From Acidobacteriota bacterium (lineage in GTDB: Bacteria; Acidobacteriota; JAAYUB01), in NCBI GenBank assembly GCA_017996395.1, contig JAGOHA010000021.1:1-38722 (forward strand): DNA of 38,722 nucleotides. The letters run 5' to 3'. The notes below the pieces were generated by a model, which was not told the DNA's origin, did not search any database, and was given only the letters and a program-made list of their open reading frames with translations. The position numbers and the translations under genes are program-made. Below, piece by piece: positions 31,477-38,722 of the stretch. Numbering within the stretch: the stretch's first letter is position 1; the number at the start of each line of letters is the position of its first letter.

Positions 31477-32133
31477 ATGATTCCCATCGCCGCAGTCGTG
31501 GAACGTATCGTCCGGGAATCGCCGCTCCTCGGCGAGGGGCTGGCGCAGGGCATCCTGAACCTGTCGGCGGTTGCCCGCCTCATCGGGCCGCAGGTGGCGG
31601 CGGAAACCCTCAAGCCGGCGGGCGAGGGGGCCATCGTCATGGCCCTCAAGCGGCTGGCGCCCCGCCTGGCCGGGCCGCCGGGAGACGCCAAAGGGATCCT
31701 CCGCCAGATCCGCGACATCACCGTGCGCTCCAACATCGCCGAGTTCACCTACCTCAACTCGCCGGGCATCGCCGGCTGCCTCCAACGCCTGCTCCGCGAG
31801 ACGACCCGCAGCGGCGACGCGTTCCTCGCGGTCACCCAGGGGGTGCACGAGGTGACGGTGCTGGCGGCCGGCGGCCTGGAGAAGCGGGTGGAGGCGATCT
31901 TTGCCGGGGAGCGGCGCGTGTCGCGCCTGCCGGGGCTGGCTGCGGTGGGGATCCGCTACACGCCCAAGGTGGTGGGGATGCCCGGCGTGTATTACGCCAT
32001 CCTCAAACAGTTGCTGTGGGCGGGCATCAACGTCGTGGAGGTGGTGTCCACGTACACCGAGCTGACGCTGATCCTGGAAAAACGCCACGTGGACCGGGCG
32101 TTCACGGTGTTGAAGCGGTTCCTCTGGCCGTAG
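31477..32133 (+). CDS. ACT-domain regulatory protein
   Basis: The 218-residue protein has a helical N-terminal part (~1-75, possibly DNA-binding: LSAVARLIGPQVAAETL) followed by a region ending in an aspartokinase-type ACT domain (~165-215, GMPGVYYAILKQLLWAGINV and VVSTYTELTLILEK). ACT domains bind amino acids as feedback signals. It is divergent from the homocitrate-synthase-like gene and shares the inverted-repeat promoter region, so it may regulate that gene in response to an amino-acid end product. No Shine-Dalgarno precedes the ATG, and the leader may be very short. Confidence 0.7.
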   Translation: MIPIAAVVERIVRESPLLGEGLAQGILNLSAVARLIGPQVAAETLKPAGEGAIVMALKRLAPRLAGPPGDAKGILRQIRDITVRSNIAEFTYLNSPGIAGCLQRLLRETTRSGDAFLAVTQGVHEVTVLAAGGLEKRVEAIFAGERRVSRLPGLAAVGIRYTPKVVGMPGVYYAILKQLLWAGINVVEVVSTYTELTLILEKRHVDRAFTVLKRFLWP

Positions 32134-32169
32134 GGGGGAGAGACGCCGGCTGGATCCATTCGGGGATTG

Positions 32170-32234
32170 TTCAAAGGTTTGAAAGTTGGAATGTTGAAAG
32201 GTTCCGCGAAAACCTTCAAACCTTCAAACCTTCA
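32170..32234. terminator. Possible bidirectional terminator between convergent genes
   Basis: TTCAAAGGTTTGAAAG on the left can pair imperfectly with the AACCTTCAAACCTTCAAACC run on the right, around CCGCGAA. It lies between the ends of the rightward ACT gene and the leftward conserved hypothetical gene. The repeated CCTTCAAA words may equally mark a small intergenic repeat. Confidence 0.4.
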
Positions 32235-32258
32235 CTTCCCCCTTGAAGTGGTCGGTCC

Positions 32259-32720
32259 TCACTTCCTCCCATCCACCCGCCGGCGTCCCTCGGCGCTCAT
32301 GCGGCGGGACGCATCGCGCTTCAGCGTCCGGATCGCGCCCGCCTGCCGAAACCGGAGCGCTGACCAATCGTCGTCGATGGCCACCTGCCGGACGGCCTCG
32401 AAGCCGAGGTCGCCCAGCGGCTGCCAGCCGGCGTCGCGGGAGATGTCCGAGGTGCAGGTCCTGGATGTCTTCTTCGGATACGCAAACCAGAGCACCGCGT
32501 CGGGCTCCAGGGCGGCGGCCACGGGCGGGGCCAGCGCGGCCACCTCGGCGCAGGCGGTGACAAACACCAGGGCAAACGGATACGCCGCGCCGCCCGCCGG
32601 CCGGCGGTCCACCCGGGCGGAGCCCAGGTCGGCCAGCCGCGGCCGAAAGCTGTCCGGCGCGTTCAGCATCAGCACCGGGGCATGCCCCTCGTAGTTTAGC
32701 TTGGCCCAGACAGGATCCAT
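32259..32720 (-). CDS. Small conserved protein of unknown function
   Basis: The 153-residue soluble protein contains LNAPDSF (near 19), ALVFVTACAEV, LWFAYPKKTSR and GFEAVRQVAIDDDWSALRFR (about 103-122). This set belongs to a widespread short protein usually annotated as hypothetical. No catalytic motif is apparent. The C-terminal extension is rich in Arg. It lies 49 bp downstream of the permease gene on the same strand. Confidence 0.65.
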   Translation of the reverse strand: MDPVWAKLNYEGHAPVLMLNAPDSFRPRLADLGSARVDRRPAGGAAYPFALVFVTACAEVAALAPPVAAALEPDAVLWFAYPKKTSRTCTSDISRDAGWQPLGDLGFEAVRQVAIDDDWSALRFRQAGAIRTLKRDASRRMSAEGRRRVDGRK

Positions 32721-32769
32721 GCGAAGACCTCCCGGCGCGTTGAGACGGACAGCCGGTCCGCGGCCGCGC

Positions 32770-34197
32770 CTACCTGGGCTTCGGCGCCGCCGCGGCGCCC
32801 TCCCGGTTCAGACGGCTGGAATGGAAGCTGTACAGGAAGTAGATCAGCAGGCCGAGCCCCATCCAGCCGAGAAACCGCCACCAGGTGACCAGGGGCAGGC
32901 TGAGCATGAGATACGCGCACAGCACGATGCCCAGTGCCGGCAGCACCGGGAAGAGCGGCACGCGGAAGGGGCGGGGCAGGTCCTTGCGGGTGTAGCGCAA
33001 CACCAGCACGCCGGCGCAGACGATGATGAACGCGAACAGCGTGCCGATGGAGCACAGCTCCGAAGACACGTCGATGGGCGTCAGCGCCGCGAACACCGCC
33101 ACGATGCCGCCCGTGATCAGGGTGGTGACCCATGGCGTCTTGAAGCGCTGGTGGACGTTGGACAGGAACGGCGGCAGGAGCCCGTCCCGCGACATGGCGA
33201 ACAGGATCCGCGGCTGGCCCATGAGCAGCACCAGCAGCACGCTGGTGATGCCGGCGATGGCGCCGACGCTCACCAGGGCGCTGGCCCACGGCATGTCCAG
33301 GCGGTTCAGGACCAGCGCCACCGGGTCGGCCACGCCGAGCTCCTTGTACGGCACGATGCCGGTCATGATGGCGGCCACGGCCATGTACAGCAGCGTGGCC
33401 ACCGCCAGCGACCCCATGATGCCGATAGGCATATCCCGCTGGGGATTGATCGCCTCCTCGGCGGTGGTGCTCACCGCGTCGAAGCCCACAAAAGCCAGAA
33501 ACACGATGGCCGCGGCGGTCATGACCCCGGTGAATCCGAACGGCATGAACGGGCTCCACTTGGCCGGGTCCACGTGCCAGACGGTGAGCAGGATGAAGAA
33601 GAGGATGACGGCGATCTTCAGGATGACGATGAACAGGTTCACCCGGGAGCTCTCCTTGATGCCGCGCACCAGGAGGAACGTGAGCAGCAGCACGATGGCC
33701 ACCGCCGGCAGGTTGAACAGGCCGGGCGGCTTGTCCCACGGCGAGGCGGTGTACGCGGTCGGGAGATGGATGTCTGCGCCGGTGCTCAGCATGTTTACGA
33801 AGTAGGCGCTCCAGCCGGTGGAAACAAGGATTGCCGCCACCATGTACTCCAGGATCAGGTCCCAGCCGATGATCCAGGCGAAGATCTCGCCCAGAGTGGC
33901 GTAGCCGTAGGTGTAGGCGCTGCCGGCCACGGGGATCATGGCGGCCAGCTCGGCGTAGCACAGCGCGCTGCAGGCGCAGGCCGCCGCGGCGATGGCGAAC
34001 GACAGGATGATGCCCGGGCCGGCGTTTTTGGCGGCCTGGACGCCCGGCAGCACGAAGATCCCCACCCCGATAATGCAGCCGATGCCGATGGCGACGAGGT
34101 CGACGGCGCGGAGCGACTTCTTGAGACTGTGGTGCTCGTCCTGGGTGTCCGCCAGCAACGTCTGGACGGGTTTGGTTCGCAACAGCTTGTGGCTCAT
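32770..34197 (-). CDS. APC-family amino-acid permease (cationic amino-acid transporter type)
   Basis: The 475-residue protein has 12 predicted membrane helices. Motifs GIGCIIGVGIFVLPG (38-52), SALCYAELAAMIPVAGSAYTY split across helix 3, FVGFDAVSTTAEEAINP and GQPRILFAMSRDGLLP are hallmarks of the YfnA/CAT branch of APC carriers. The expected function is proton-coupled or exchange uptake of amino acids, possibly cationic ones. It lies 87 bp downstream of the antiporter gene. Confidence 0.9.
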   Translation of the reverse strand: MSHKLLRTKPVQTLLADTQDEHHSLKKSLRAVDLVAIGIGCIIGVGIFVLPGVQAAKNAGPGIILSFAIAAAACACSALCYAELAAMIPVAGSAYTYGYATLGEIFAWIIGWDLILEYMVAAILVSTGWSAYFVNMLSTGADIHLPTAYTASPWDKPPGLFNLPAVAIVLLLTFLLVRGIKESSRVNLFIVILKIAVILFFILLTVWHVDPAKWSPFMPFGFTGVMTAAAIVFLAFVGFDAVSTTAEEAINPQRDMPIGIMGSLAVATLLYMAVAAIMTGIVPYKELGVADPVALVLNRLDMPWASALVSVGAIAGITSVLLVLLMGQPRILFAMSRDGLLPPFLSNVHQRFKTPWVTTLITGGIVAVFAALTPIDVSSELCSIGTLFAFIIVCAGVLVLRYTRKDLPRPFRVPLFPVLPALGIVLCAYLMLSLPLVTWWRFLGWMGLGLLIYFLYSFHSSRLNREGAAAAPKPR

Positions 34198-34284
34198 GTC
34201 CGTTCTCCCGGTGACCGCGGTGTGTCCCGCTATTGTAGCCGGGCGGACGGCAAAACTGAAGCCGGAATTGCGGCGCCGTTCCCG

Positions 34285-35520
34285 TCAGGCGCGCACGGAC
34301 GGCGCGGTGCGGACCAGGTAATTGACAGCGGCCACGAACACGGGGGTCAGCACCAGGTTCAGGGCCAGGCTGAGCACCGCCACGGCCACGACGGGGCCGC
34401 CGATGCCGTAGCTCAGGCTCAGGAGAATGATCCCGGCGCCCACCTCGCCGCGGGGGCACATGCCGATGGCCACCGCCAGGCGTTCCCGCCAGTGCGCCTC
34501 CCGCCGGTAGCAGAAGGCCGGGAATATCTTGCCGATGTTGATGAGCAGGGTGAGCACAGCCACATGCGCCACCAGGGCGCCCACCGACAACGGCGGCTGG
34601 GCGGCGGTCACGGTGGCGGCGCCGCCTGCCGGCGCCGGCGCTGCCGAGCCGACGAACACGGGCATGCTCAAACCCACCAGCACCATGAACACGGCGGACA
34701 CAATGGTGGACACGCGCTGCTCCACGGGCGACTCGGGCCCTTCCTGGTGGCCCTCGCGGGCGTCGTCGCAGTGGGGGTCGCACCCCGCCGGCCGCTTCAT
34801 CATGCAGCCCAGGACAAACGCCGGCAGCAACACCTCGATGTGCACCGGGACACTTTCATCGAGAAGCTTGGTGAACTTGTAGACGAACTCGCTGGCGCCG
34901 GCGATGGCCAGCGCGTACCCCAGCACCCACGGCCAGCTCACCGGCAGGCGAACCCGGTGCAGCCACCGCCAGCCCGCGAACAGCAGGACGACCATCACCA
35001 CCACGATGAGGCCAAGTTGCCAGGCCAGGCCGATCATGAGCATCTTGAGGGGGATCATGAGCAGGACCGTGTCCAGATCGTCAAATATGGCGAGGATGCG
35101 GGTTTTGCGGAAGGTCCAGGTGGCCGACAGCCCGGCGGCGGCCATCATGGAAAACAGGATGCCGGTGGCCGTGGGGGCAGCGAATCGTCCCGCCAGGATC
35201 AGCTCCTTCCACGTCTCCCAGTTCCCCCACTCGGCGGCGGGCAACAGGAGGTACATGAAATACACCGAGGCGATAATCCAGGGAAACGCCGCCGTGGTCA
35301 TGGCGACCCCGTAGTCTTTGCCGAGCGTGCGCACCTGGGTCTGGTCCAGTTCGAACTCGTAGCCCACGTGAATCATGATGAAGGCCAGGCCGAACATGGT
35401 GAGGAAACGCACCGCTTCGGCCAGGGTGGCGTAGTCCGGTCCCAGCCAGGCCGGCAGCAGTTGGGAACCCACCAGGCCGGCCAGCAGGAGGGCTGAAAAC
35501 AGGGTAATCTTTTTCATCAA
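34285..35520 (-). CDS. Kef/Nha-type monovalent cation:proton antiporter (CPA2-like)
   Basis: The 411-residue membrane protein has about 12 helices and the FVLGCMMKRP, MVLVGLSMPVF and MCPRGEVGAGIILLSL segments of cation:proton antiporters. AIFDDLDTVLLMIPLK has the paired acidic residues of the ion-binding site. There is no RCK/TrkA-N domain. A charged loop (~245-270, Asp/His/Glu/Cys-rich) sits in the cytoplasm or periplasm. Ion specificity is unknown. Confidence 0.88.
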   Translation of the reverse strand: MMKKITLFSALLLAGLVGSQLLPAWLGPDYATLAEAVRFLTMFGLAFIMIHVGYEFELDQTQVRTLGKDYGVAMTTAAFPWIIASVYFMYLLLPAAEWGNWETWKELILAGRFAAPTATGILFSMMAAAGLSATWTFRKTRILAIFDDLDTVLLMIPLKMLMIGLAWQLGLIVVVMVVLLFAGWRWLHRVRLPVSWPWVLGYALAIAGASEFVYKFTKLLDESVPVHIEVLLPAFVLGCMMKRPAGCDPHCDDAREGHQEGPESPVEQRVSTIVSAVFMVLVGLSMPVFVGSAAPAPAGGAATVTAAQPPLSVGALVAHVAVLTLLINIGKIFPAFCYRREAHWRERLAVAIGMCPRGEVGAGIILLSLSYGIGGPVVAVAVLSLALNLVLTPVFVAAVNYLVRTAPSVRA

Positions 35521-35651
35521 ACCGGCTCCTTATACAGCATCCGGGTTCCCGCGGGATCGGGTTGAACCGTCCCGACATTGGCTGCCAGCGGGAACCGATA
35601 TATTCCAGTTTCGCGGACGAACCGATCACGCTCCAGCACTTGGTGGCGGGA

Positions 35652-38600
35652 TCAGCGTCCGCCCGATCGAAGCGTCAGGTTGAAGCCATCGAGGACAACG
35701 CCCGCGGCGGACTCCGCCGCGCGGAGTTGATGTTGTGGCGGATCGCCCAGGTGGGAGAAGTCGAGCGGGTAGATGCGGCCCGTCTCGACGTCGCCCACAG
35801 CCAGCGACCGGCCGTCCGGGGTGAAGGCGATGCCCGTGATGCTCTGGCGGCTGCTGATCACCACGTCGGGCGTGCCGCCGTCCAGCGACCAGACGGCGGT
35901 GGACCCGTCATTGCCGGCGGCAGCCAGCCGCCGCGAGTCCGGGGCGAAGGCCAGTCGGTTCACCCCGCCGCTCGTCCAGGCGAGGTTGCGGACGACCAAC
36001 CGGGACTTCATGTCCACCAGAACCAGCCGGTCGGCGAAATCGGCCGCCGCCAGCCAGCGGCCGTCGGCTGAAAAGGCTGTGGCGAAGAGGTCGGCATCAC
36101 TCACGGTGATCCGCCCGGTGGTCGCGCCGGTCCGGGAGTCCCACAGATCCAGGGCGCCCTTGTTGCTCGCCGTGGCGATCAGGCGCCCGTCGGGTGAGTA
36201 CGCCAGGCCGCGCACCGGTCCGCTCTTCGGTTCGAGGGTGCGCAGCGGCTCGCCCGTCGCCGGGTGCCAGATCCGGACGGTCCAATCGCTGCTGGAGGAA
36301 GCCAGCTCGGCGCCGTCCGGCGAGAAGGCCAGCTTTTGGACCAGGGACTTGTGCGCCAGCCAGGAACGTACCAGACGGCCGGATGCCGGATCCCAGATTC
36401 GGATTTGGCCATCGTAGCCGGCGGCGGCCAGCGTCCGGCCGTCGGGCGAGAATCGGATATCGGCGGTGATATCCCGGCTGGCGGTCAGGGTGCGCAACCA
36501 CTGGCCGGAGGCGGAGTCGTAGATCCGGACGCCGCCGTCGGTTCCGGCGACAGCGGCCAGCCGTCCGTCAGGCGAAAAGCTGATGGACCAGATGTACTCC
36601 TGTCCCGGAGCGGTGTAAGCGGGTGATCCCGGCCGGACGCCCCACGCCTGCATGCGTCCGTCCTCGCCGAAGGTGAGCAGCTCCCGTCCGTCCGGTGTGA
36701 AGACTGCGTCCCAGACGGCCTGGGCGTGGCTGGTCACCTGCAGAAGCAGCCGGCCGGACCGGGCGTCCCAGAGACTGGTAACCGCGTCCCAGGCGCCCGC
36801 GGCCACGGTGCGGCCGTCGGGGGAGAAGGCGACGGTGAGCACCTCGTCGGCAAATTGCTCGCCCGTGACGAGCAGCCGGCCGGTGGAGGTTTCCCAGATC
36901 CGGAGGGTCTTGTCGGAGCTGACCGAGGCCAGGCGCGTGCCGTCGGGTGAAAGCGCCACGCCGCGCACCACGCCCTCATGGCCGTGCAGCACCCGCTCGG
37001 ACCTCCCGCCGGGAAGCGACCAGAGGCGGATGACCCTGTCCCGTCCCGCCGAGGCCAGACGGCGGCCGTCGGTAGAGACGGCCAGGGAGAGGATGGGTGC
37101 GCCATGGCCGGTCAGGGCACTTCGCCGCCGACCCGTGGCGGCATCCCAGATGCCGATCGTCCCCGCCGCCTCGGCGGTGAAGAAGGACCGCCCGTCCGGC
37201 GCGTACACGATGTCGAAAATGGTACCCGGAGGACCGGATAGAGCCAGCGTTTCTTCGCCCGACGGCAGATCCCAGGCGTGGATTTCGGCAGACACGCCGG
37301 CGGCGATCACCCGTCGACCGTCGGGCGAGAAGGCGAGGCCGCGGGGGCCCCGGCGGAATCCGCGCAAGGTGTGCGCCAGCCGGCCGGTGGCTGCTTCCCA
37401 AATCCGGACGGCCTGGTCGTCGCCCAACGCGGCCACCCAGTGGCCGTCCGGTGAAACCGCGGCGGCCAGCAGCGGTGTCCCGGCATCGAGTGTTCGGCGG
37501 TGCTCCAGCCGCGCACCCGTCCGGGCCTGGAATACCCGAGACCGGGCCATGACCTGCAACCGCACGCTCTCCGCATGGTCTCGCGCGAATGCCGCCGAGG
37601 CGAACGGCCCCTCCGGATTGGCCGGATTGTGCAGCACCGACGCGGCGGCGAAGACCCGGGCCGCCAGGTACTGCTGCTCCTCGAGCAACCGGGCGGCCTT
37701 CTCGTTGAACCCCTGGGCGATATGGTAATTGGCCAGCAGATGCTCCTGGTGTTCCCGGGCCCGGGCCTCGCGCAGGCGGGCGTTGGCGGCGCCAAGCAGG
37801 ATCAGCGCCACCAGGATCACGCCGAGGATCACGCCGGCGGCGATGATGGCGGGCTTGTTCTTGGCGGCGAAGCGGCGCAGGTGCTGCCAGGATGTGTACT
37901 CGTGAGCGATCACCCGCGCCCCGCTCTGGAAGGCCTGGATCTCCAGCGCCAGTTCCCGCGCCGAGGCGTACCGGTCGGCGGGATCGCGCTGGAGGGCCTT
38001 GAGACAGATCGATTCAAGCTCGGCCGGGACGGACGGCTCAAGCTGGCGGGGCGGAGTGAAGCGGCCCTGCATCACCTCGAAGATGACCTGGACGGGGAAC
38101 TCGCCGCTGAACAGCCGCCGGCCGATGAGGATCTCGTAGAGCACCGCGCCCAGGGCCCAGACGTCGGAGCGCTCGTCGAGCTGGTCGAGGTGTCCCTCGG
38201 CCTGTTCCGGCGACATGTAGTAGGGAGTGCCCACCACGGCGCCGTCAAGGGTGATGCCCTCGCGGCCGTCCTGCAGGGCCTGCATGTCCCGCGACATCTC
38301 CTGGCGGTGGATGTCCTTCTTGCCTTTCACCTTGGCCAGACCCCAATCCAGCACCACCGTCTCGCCGAATTCGCCGAGCATGACGTTGTCGGGTTTGATG
38401 TCGCGGTGGATCACGCCGCGGCTGTGAGCGTAGGCGATCGCCTGGCAGAGGTCGGTGAAATGGGACAGGAGATGCAGCCGGTCGGCCAGGGTCTCGCATG
38501 CCTGCAGTGCCTGGGTCATGGTCCGGCCGCGGACTCGCTTCATCGTGTAGTACAGGGTGCCGTCGGCGCGGATGCCCAGCTCGTAGACCGGCACGATGCT

Positions 38601-38722
38601 GGGGTGCTCCAGCTGGCCGGTAACCCGCGCCTCGCGCAGGAAACGGACGACGGTGAGCGGCGCGGTGCCGGCGGTACCGGCGGTGCCGGCCCCGGACGCG
38701 GAAAGCGTGTCGCGGTTCACCG
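35652..38722 (-). CDS. Membrane Ser/Thr protein kinase with 14 WD40 repeats (5' end cut off)
   Basis: At least 1022 residues are seen; the N-lobe with the ATP lysine lies beyond the window. HRDIKPDN (105-112), DWGLAK (the DFG position) and MSPEQ (169-173) show an active PknB-type kinase. A transmembrane helix follows near 290-315 (IIAAGVILGVILVALILLG). The outer part carries 14 repeats with the [SAT]-[PTA]-D-G/S turn, enough for two seven-bladed propellers. Such kinases transmit a signal from a propeller-borne ligand or partner to intracellular phosphorylation. Orientation and ligands are unknown. Confidence 0.92.
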   Translation of the reverse strand, partial: VNRDTLSASGAGTAGTAGTAPLTVVRFLREARVTGQLEHPSIVPVYELGIRADGTLYYTMKRVRGRTMTQALQACETLADRLHLLSHFTDLCQAIAYAHSRGVIHRDIKPDNVMLGEFGETVVLDWGLAKVKGKKDIHRQEMSRDMQALQDGREGITLDGAVVGTPYYMSPEQAEGHLDQLDERSDVWALGAVLYEILIGRRLFSGEFPVQVIFEVMQGRFTPPRQLEPSVPAELESICLKALQRDPADRYASARELALEIQAFQSGARVIAHEYTSWQHLRRFAAKNKPAIIAAGVILGVILVALILLGAANARLREARAREHQEHLLANYHIAQGFNEKAARLLEEQQYLAARVFAAASVLHNPANPEGPFASAAFARDHAESVRLQVMARSRVFQARTGARLEHRRTLDAGTPLLAAAVSPDGHWVAALGDDQAVRIWEAATGRLAHTLRGFRRGPRGLAFSPDGRRVIAAGVSAEIHAWDLPSGEETLALSGPPGTIFDIVYAPDGRSFFTAEAAGTIGIWDAATGRRRSALTGHGAPILSLAVSTDGRRLASAGRDRVIRLWSLPGGRSERVLHGHEGVVRGVALSPDGTRLASVSSDKTLRIWETSTGRLLVTGEQFADEVLTVAFSPDGRTVAAGAWDAVTSLWDARSGRLLLQVTSHAQAVWDAVFTPDGRELLTFGEDGRMQAWGVRPGSPAYTAPGQEYIWSISFSPDGRLAAVAGTDGGVRIYDSASGQWLRTLTASRDITADIRFSPDGRTLAAAGYDGQIRIWDPASGRLVRSWLAHKSLVQKLAFSPDGAELASSSSDWTVRIWHPATGEPLRTLEPKSGPVRGLAYSPDGRLIATASNKGALDLWDSRTGATTGRITVSDADLFATAFSADGRWLAAADFADRLVLVDMKSRLVVRNLAWTSGGVNRLAFAPDSRRLAAAGNDGSTAVWSLDGGTPDVVISSRQSITGIAFTPDGRSLAVGDVETGRIYPLDFSHLGDPPQHQLRAAESAAGVVLDGFNLTLRSGGR

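Noticed and set aside
32701..35496. 931-codon open frame on the plus strand opposite the permease and antiporter
   Set aside because: Its product is a His/Gln/Gly/Asp-rich low-complexity string, the typical antisense reading of GC-rich membrane-protein genes; the opposite strand has clear family motifs.
1..38722. tRNA, rRNA or prophage structural genes
   Set aside because: No cloverleaf, ribosomal RNA-like stretch, integrase or capsid/tail gene was recognised anywhere in the window.

Overview
The window looks like a chromosomal stretch of a GC-rich, environmental, probably anaerobic or facultative bacterium. A tungsten/molybdenum aldehyde ferredoxin oxidoreductase with its ferredoxin, oxygen-independent sulfatase maturation, a bd-type oxidase relative with a fused cytochrome c, an FGE-domain tandem protein and a Ser/Thr kinase with WD40 propellers would fit Acidobacteriota or a neighbouring phylum. 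No rRNA or tRNA gene anchors this, so the taxonomy is only a guess.

Layout. 1-1061: start of a BLUF-EAL blue-light c-di-GMP phosphodiesterase (cut by the window edge). 1155-3532: exported Asp/Glu racemase-family protein with a YfcC-type carrier. 3697-7268: operon of ferredoxin, aldehyde ferredoxin oxidoreductase and FliB-like Cys-rich protein. 7472-9435: fucose-isomerase-like protein, then a DUF5674 gene and its small overlapping partner. 9481-9930: palindromic REP/REPIN-like repeats. 10057-16551: an AT-richer, foreign-looking block with a remnant of an aconitase/LeuD small subunit, a promoter, an XRE-cupin regulator and a five-gene operon. 16588-16986: IS200/IS605-type transposase remnant and another copy of the same repeat. 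17246-22942: tandem FGE-domain exported protein, two unknown envelope proteins, a serine beta-lactamase-fold hydrolase. 23097-25612: two-subunit cytochrome bd-like complex with a C-terminal heme c domain. 26202-29951: Ser-type sulfatase and its radical-SAM maturase, bracketed by related intergenic repeats. 30104-32133: homocitrate-synthase-like gene divergent from an ACT-domain gene across an AT-rich inverted repeat. 32259-35520: small conserved protein, APC amino-acid permease, Kef/Nha-type antiporter. 35652-38722: kinase-WD40 protein (cut by the window edge).

The most interesting system is the 10.3-16.6 kb operon. It encodes a divergent lysine-2,3-aminomutase-family radical SAM enzyme, both subunits of a 3-oxoadipate-type CoA-transferase, a class III aminotransferase resembling beta-amino-acid transaminases, and a PcaF-type thiolase. 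Read in order these give a complete route that I do not know as a described pathway: alpha-amino acid -> beta-amino acid -> 3-oxoacid -> 3-oxoacyl-CoA -> acetyl-CoA + shortened acyl-CoA. Because the last three proteins look like PcaI, PcaJ and PcaF, the best guess for the 3-oxoacid is 3-oxoadipate. That makes 2-aminoadipate (via 3-aminoadipate) the leading substrate and succinyl-CoA + acetyl-CoA the products; glutamate via 3-oxoglutarate is the main alternative. The residues that recognise lysine's side-chain amine in classical lysine 2,3-aminomutase appear not to be conserved. The block is flanked on both sides by the same REP-like repeat and an IS200-type relic, consistent with acquisition by transfer.
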